Source of the DNA: Collimonas sp. OK412
GTDB lineage: Bacteria > Pseudomonadota > Gammaproteobacteria > Burkholderiales > Burkholderiaceae_D
DNA: 64,000 bases
Reading direction: 5' to 3'
Assembly: GCF_900112135.1 (NCBI RefSeq)
Contig: NZ_FOLC01000003.1
Location: 1-64,000 of the forward strand
The first letter of the stretch is position 1, and the number at the start of each line of letters is the position of its first letter. The translations under genes were made by a program, and so were the position numbers. This document shows, in pieces, positions 60,051 through 64,000 of the stretch. The notes under the pieces are model-generated. The model had not been told where the DNA came from. It worked only from the letters and a program-made list of their open reading frames with translations, and did no database searches.

Positions 60051-62329
60051 ACGCCGACGATATGCGCGACGCCTCCATGCTCGACCTGTTCCGCCTGGAA
60101 GTAGACACCCAGGCGCAAGTCATGAGCAGCGGCTTGCTGGCGATTGAACGCGCGCCCTCGCCGCAACAGCTGGAAGCCTGCATGCGCGCCGCCCATTCGA
60201 TCAAAGGCGCGGCGCGCATCGTCGGCATCCAGGCCGGGGTAGACGTTACCCATGTCATGGAAGACTGTTTTGTCTCGGCGCAGCAGGGCAAAATCCAGCT
60301 CGGGCCGCGCCGTATCGACCAGCTGCTGCATGGCGTCGACCTGCTGCAGCGGATCGCCGCCAGCGCCGAAGACCTGGAACTGTGGCAGGCCGGCAGCGGC
60401 CGCAAGGAAATCGAAACTTTCCTGCGCGGCCTGGAAAACAGCTTGCAGCAAGCCGATGACCGCGCCCGCGAGCCGGAAGCGGCGATTGCGCTTGCCGCAA
60501 CGGAAGCGGATGAGGCAATGGCGACAGCCGATGAAGCCGCACCCGGCAAGCACCTGGACAAGATCAAGAACCAGGACCAGGGCGACCGCATGCTGCGCGT
60601 CACCGCCGCGCACCTGAACCAGTTGGTCAGCCTGTCGGGCGAATCGCTGGTCGAATCGCGCTGGCTGCCGGCTTTCAACGAATCCCTGCTGCGCCTGAAA
60701 CGACTGCAGCAAAACACCGCGCAATCGCTGGAAGTCCTGCACGACTCGCTGCGCGAGGACAATCTCGCGGGCGACCACCTCATGGCGCTGCAGGAGGTCC
60801 GGCAGCATATCGACGCCAGCCAGAAAATGCTGGCGGAGCGCCTGGCCGAGCTGGAGCTGTTCGAACGGCGCAACAGCAGCCGCGCGCAACGTCTGTACGA
60901 CCAGGCGCTGGCCAGCCGCATGCGGCCGTTCGCCGACCGCGTGGTCGGCTACGACCGCATGGTGCGCGACCTCGGACGCACCTTGGGCAAACAGGTCAAG
61001 CTGGAAATCAACGGCCAGGCAACCCAGGTTGACCGCGACATCCTGGAGCAGCTGGATGCGCCGCTGGTGCACCTGTTGCGCAATGCGCTGGACCACGGCA
61101 TCGAAGCGCCGCCGCAGCGCCGCGCCGCCGGCAAGGACGAAGAAGGCTTGATCACGCTGACCGCGCGCCACCACGCCGGCCTGCTGCAGATCACCATCAG
61201 CGATGACGGCAACGGCGTCGACCTGGAGCAGCTGCGCGCCGCCGTGGTGCGGCGCGGGCTGGTGGACCATGCCACCGCAAGCCGCCTGAGCGATACCGAA
61301 CTGCTGCATTTCCTGCTGCTGCCGGGCTTCAGCATGCGCGACACGGTGACTGAAATTTCCGGGCGCGGGGTCGGCCTGGATGTGGTCCACAACATGCTCA
61401 AGCGCATGCGCGGCACCATCCAGATTTTCAGCGAAGCCGGCCACGGCATGCGCTTCCAGCTGCAACTGCCGCTGACGCTGTCGCTGGTGCGCAGCCTGCT
61501 GGTCAGCATAGGCGGCGAACCCTACGCCTTTCCGCTGGCCTACGTCAACCGCACCATGATATTGGAGCGCAGCCAGATCGAATCGCTGGAAGGCCGCCAG
61601 CACTTCGCATTTGAAGACCGCCAGATCGGCCTGGTCGCCGCCAGCCAGATCCTGCAGAGCGGCGATGCGGCCCCGGGCGGCGACCGCATCACCCTGGTCG
61701 TCATAGGCGACCAGGTGCAGACCTACGGCCTGCAGGTCGACCGCTTGCTGGGCGAGCACATGCTGGTGGTGCAGCCGCTGGACGCGCGCCTGGGCAAGAT
61801 CAAGGATGTCGCGGCGGCGGCGCTGATGGAAGACGGCGCACCGGTGCTGATACTGGACGTCGCCGACATGCTCAATTCAGTCGAGAAACTGATCGCCCAA
61901 GGCCAGCTCAGCAAGATTGAAAACAACAGCAGCCAGCAACAAGTGCGGACCAGCAAACGGGTGCTGGTGGTGGACGATTCGCTCACCGTGCGCGAACTGG
62001 AGCGCAAGCTGCTGAGCAGCCGCGGTTATACGGTGCGCGTCGCGGTGGACGGCATGGACGGCTGGAACGCCTTGCGCAGCGAGCCGTTCGACCTGGTGGT
62101 GACCGACATCGACATGCCGCGCATGGACGGCATCGAACTGGTCACCTTGATCAAGAAAAACCTGCAGCTGAAAGCCATTCCAGTCATGATCGTATCTTAC
62201 AAAGACCGCCAGGAAGACCGTCAGCGCGGGCTCGAAGCCGGCGCCGACTACTACCTGGCCAAAGCCAGTTTCCATGACGAGACCCTGCTGCAGGCAGTGG
62301 AAGACCTGATCGGCGAGGCGCATTCATGA
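60047..62329 (+). CDS. wspE: CheA-type hybrid histidine kinase with receiver
   Basis: The 760-residue protein has an HPt domain with H50 (AHSIKGAAR), a dimerisation region, an HATPase domain (HLLRNALDHGIE, DDGNGVD, GRGVGLDVV), a CheW-like regulatory domain (about 475-610) and a C-terminal receiver with phospho-accepting Asp687 (VVTDIDMPRMDG). It phosphorylates WspR and WspF. The fused receiver is usual for WspE. Its end overlaps wspF. Confidence 0.93.
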   Translation: MNADDMRDASMLDLFRLEVDTQAQVMSSGLLAIERAPSPQQLEACMRAAHSIKGAARIVGIQAGVDVTHVMEDCFVSAQQGKIQLGPRRIDQLLHGVDLLQRIAASAEDLELWQAGSGRKEIETFLRGLENSLQQADDRAREPEAAIALAATEADEAMATADEAAPGKHLDKIKNQDQGDRMLRVTAAHLNQLVSLSGESLVESRWLPAFNESLLRLKRLQQNTAQSLEVLHDSLREDNLAGDHLMALQEVRQHIDASQKMLAERLAELELFERRNSSRAQRLYDQALASRMRPFADRVVGYDRMVRDLGRTLGKQVKLEINGQATQVDRDILEQLDAPLVHLLRNALDHGIEAPPQRRAAGKDEEGLITLTARHHAGLLQITISDDGNGVDLEQLRAAVVRRGLVDHATASRLSDTELLHFLLLPGFSMRDTVTEISGRGVGLDVVHNMLKRMRGTIQIFSEAGHGMRFQLQLPLTLSLVRSLLVSIGGEPYAFPLAYVNRTMILERSQIESLEGRQHFAFEDRQIGLVAASQILQSGDAAPGGDRITLVVIGDQVQTYGLQVDRLLGEHMLVVQPLDARLGKIKDVAAAALMEDGAPVLILDVADMLNSVEKLIAQGQLSKIENNSSQQQVRTSKRVLVVDDSLTVRELERKLLSSRGYTVRVAVDGMDGWNALRSEPFDLVVTDIDMPRMDGIELVTLIKKNLQLKAIPVMIVSYKDRQEDRQRGLEAGADYYLAKASFHDETLLQAVEDLIGEAHS

Positions 62330-63387
62330 AGATCGGTATCGTCAACGATGCGCCAATTGCAGTGGAAGCGCTGCGCCGCACGCTGGTCCAGCGCCAGGAC
62401 CATGAAATCATCTGGATTGCCGAGGATGGCCAGCGCGCCATCGAGCTGTGCGCCTGGCAGGTGCCGGACCTGATCCTGATGGACCTGATGATGCCGGTGC
62501 TCGATGGCGTCGCCGCCACCCGCCATATCATGGCGCATACGCCGTGCGCGATCCTGATCGTCACCGGCGACGTCGGCGCCAATGTCTCGGCGGTCTACGA
62601 TGCGATGGCCTACGGCGCGCTCGATGCAATCGATACCCCGAGCACCCTGAGCGGTTATCCGCGCAACGACGTCAACAGCTTGCTGGCCAAGATCGACTCC
62701 ATCGAAAAACTGCTCAACCAGCGCCAGTCGCTGCCTGAACAGGGCGCGCCGGCGGCAGCTTCGGCCGCCGCAACCGCCATTGCGGCCGGCGGCAGGAAGT
62801 CGTCGCTGCCGGCTCCCGATTCGAAATACCTGGTCGCCATCGGCGCTTCCGCCGGCGGCCCGGCTGCGCTGGCGACCTTGCTGTCGCAGCTGCCGGCGGA
62901 TTTTCCGGCGGCCCTGGTGGTGGTACAGCACGTGGATGCCCAGTTCGCGTCCGGCATGGCCGAATGGCTCAGCAGCCAGTCGAAGCTGCCGGTACGGCTG
63001 GCGCTGGCCGGAGACAGCCCGGCGCCGGGCCAGGTCTTGCTGGCCGGGACCGACGACCATCTGCGCCTGACGCGGCCGTTCCAGCTGGGATATACAGAAC
63101 AGCCCAGCGGCTATCCCTACCGGCCGTCGATTGACGTTTTTTTCCAGAGCATCGTCGAATTATGGGCCGGCAAGGCGATCGGCATCCTGCTCACCGGCAT
63201 GGGGCGCGACGGCGCCCTGGGCCTGAAAGCCATGCGCGACAAAGGGTATTACACGATCGCCCAGGACCGCCAATCCAGCGCCGTGTACGGCATGCCGAAA
63301 GCGGCCGCCCTGCTCGATGCGGCCGACGCCATCCTGCCGGTGAACCAGATCGCCGGCAAGCTGGCCGGCATCATAAGCAAACGATAG
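62326..63387 (+). CDS. wspF: CheB-type methylesterase response regulator
   Basis: The 353-residue protein has a receiver with Asp53 (LILMDLMMP), a flexible linker rich in Ala (about 130-165), and a CheB methylesterase domain with Ser in GASAGGPAAL, His in VVVQHVDAQF and Asp in GMGRDGALGL. It demethylates WspA and resets the pathway. In Pseudomonas, loss of WspF gives constant c-di-GMP production and wrinkly colonies. Confidence 0.93.
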   Translation: MKIGIVNDAPIAVEALRRTLVQRQDHEIIWIAEDGQRAIELCAWQVPDLILMDLMMPVLDGVAATRHIMAHTPCAILIVTGDVGANVSAVYDAMAYGALDAIDTPSTLSGYPRNDVNSLLAKIDSIEKLLNQRQSLPEQGAPAAASAAATAIAAGGRKSSLPAPDSKYLVAIGASAGGPAALATLLSQLPADFPAALVVVQHVDAQFASGMAEWLSSQSKLPVRLALAGDSPAPGQVLLAGTDDHLRLTRPFQLGYTEQPSGYPYRPSIDVFFQSIVELWAGKAIGILLTGMGRDGALGLKAMRDKGYYTIAQDRQSSAVYGMPKAAALLDAADAILPVNQIAGKLAGIISKR

Positions 63388-63416
63388 CTACAATCAGCAC
63401 AGATACGGAGTAAGTC

Positions 63417-64000
63417 ATGCCAAAAGAACTCAATCTCGACATCGATCAGCCGCCAGACGACTATCCGGTCATGGTGCTGCTGGTCGACGACCAGGCCATG
63501 GTGGGCGAAGCGGTCAGGCGCGCGCTGGCGAACCAGGTCAACATCGATTTCCACTACTGCGCCCATCCCGACGAGGCGATCGAAGCCGCCCAGAAAACCC
63601 GCCCCACGGTCATCCTGCAGGACCTTGTGATGCCCGGCATCGACGGCCTGACCCTGGTGCGCCAGTACCGCGCCAACCCGGCCACCCGCAACGTGCCGAT
63701 CATCGTGCTGTCGACCCGGGAAGATCCGGCGGTCAAGAGCGCCGCGTTTACCGCCGGCGCCAACGACTACCTGGTCAAGCTGCCCGACACCATCGAGCTG
63801 GTAGCGCGGATCCGCTACCATTCGCGCTCTTACGTCAACCTGCTGCAGCGCGACGAAGCCTATCGCGCGCTGCGCCAAAGCCAGCAGCAGCTGCTGGAAA
63901 CCAACCTGGAACTGCAGCGCCTGACCAACTCGGACGGCCTGACCGGGCTCGCCAACCGCCGTTATTTCGACGAATATTTCAGCGCCGAATGGAAGCGCGC
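63417..64000 (+). CDS. wspR: diguanylate cyclase response regulator, cut by the window end
   Basis: The start is ATG 63417 with GGAG upstream, 29 bases after wspF. The visible 194 residues hold a receiver domain with phospho-accepting Asp69 (VILQDLVMPGIDG) and the switch region (IIVLSTREDP, LVKLPD). A coiled-coil stalk follows (ALRQSQQQLLETNLELQRL) and the first residues of a GGDEF domain (DGLTGLANRRYFDEYFSAEW). The catalytic GG(D/E)EF loop lies beyond the window. WspR makes c-di-GMP when phosphorylated by WspE. Confidence 0.92.
   Translation, partial: MPKELNLDIDQPPDDYPVMVLLVDDQAMVGEAVRRALANQVNIDFHYCAHPDEAIEAAQKTRPTVILQDLVMPGIDGLTLVRQYRANPATRNVPIIVLSTREDPAVKSAAFTAGANDYLVKLPDTIELVARIRYHSRSYVNLLQRDEAYRALRQSQQQLLETNLELQRLTNSDGLTGLANRRYFDEYFSAEWKR

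Noticed and set aside
59387-61759. Long open frame on the minus strand across the wspD-wspE region
   Set aside because: It is antisense to clear CheW and CheA-type genes and has no recognisable protein features.
1-64000. CRISPR array
   Set aside because: No set of regularly spaced 25-40-base repeats was seen; the only arrays are the hexamers at 2926-3197 and the 14-bp tandem units at 51955-52010.

Overview
The window looks like a betaproteobacterial chromosome from Burkholderiales, most likely Oxalobacteraceae. A Collimonas-like organism is a reasonable guess: the sequence is GC-rich, the housekeeping order cysS / HhH-GPD glycosylase / accA / tilS / lysC and rnr / rlmB / cysE / yceH-type / lpxH fits this group, and there is a secreted chitin/cellulose-type LPMO, an MprF-AcvB pair and a Wsp chemosensory operon. 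The species assignment is inference.

Positions 1-8390 are the right part of a mosaic genomic island. The island ends at a 20-bp copy of a tRNA 3' end (8371-8390), followed by the tRNA's own terminator. From left to right it carries: a RelA/SpoT synthetase-domain gene that stops abruptly at a base-composition boundary; a type VI secretion cargo cassette (PAAR protein, Tae4-type amidase, small three-helix membrane protein that may be the immunity protein); a group II intron remnant reduced to domains V-VI; an AT-rich array of GGTTAT/ATAACC hexamers; a DUF6338-like membrane protein overlapping a tiny proline-rich ORF; and a Gabija-type defence pair (OLD nuclease plus UvrD-like helicase).

From 8401 to about 49800 the region is largely core chromosome. 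It holds a secreted protein, an exported tyrosine phosphatase, a PhyH oxygenase, a PPC-domain protein, a LysE exporter, a PrpF isomerase, a YtfQRT-YjfF-type sugar importer, mprF-acvB (lysyl-phosphatidylglycerol synthesis and hydrolysis), tRNA-Ser(GCT), lysC, tilS, accA, cysS, two cyclophilins, lpxH, cysE, rlmB, rnr, tRNA-Leu(CAG), an AA10 LPMO, a MASE1-PAS protein coupled to an alpha/beta hydrolase, a patatin-type outer-membrane protein, a metallophosphoesterase, arfB, a GST, a YceI protein, a C45 acyltransferase divergent from a double-winged-helix GntR regulator, cbpA-cbpM, and two redox/stress proteins.

From 49800 to the end is a signalling block. A 166-bp MITE-like element with 27-bp perfect terminal inverted repeats sits at the stop codon of an Hpt-domain gene. 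A methyltransferase, two Cache-type chemoreceptors (one with a C-terminal DWETF tether) and a complete wspABCDEF operon follow. wspR, the diguanylate cyclase output, is cut by the window edge. Together the Wsp proteins would link a membrane receptor through CheA-like phosphorylation to c-di-GMP synthesis and surface-associated growth.
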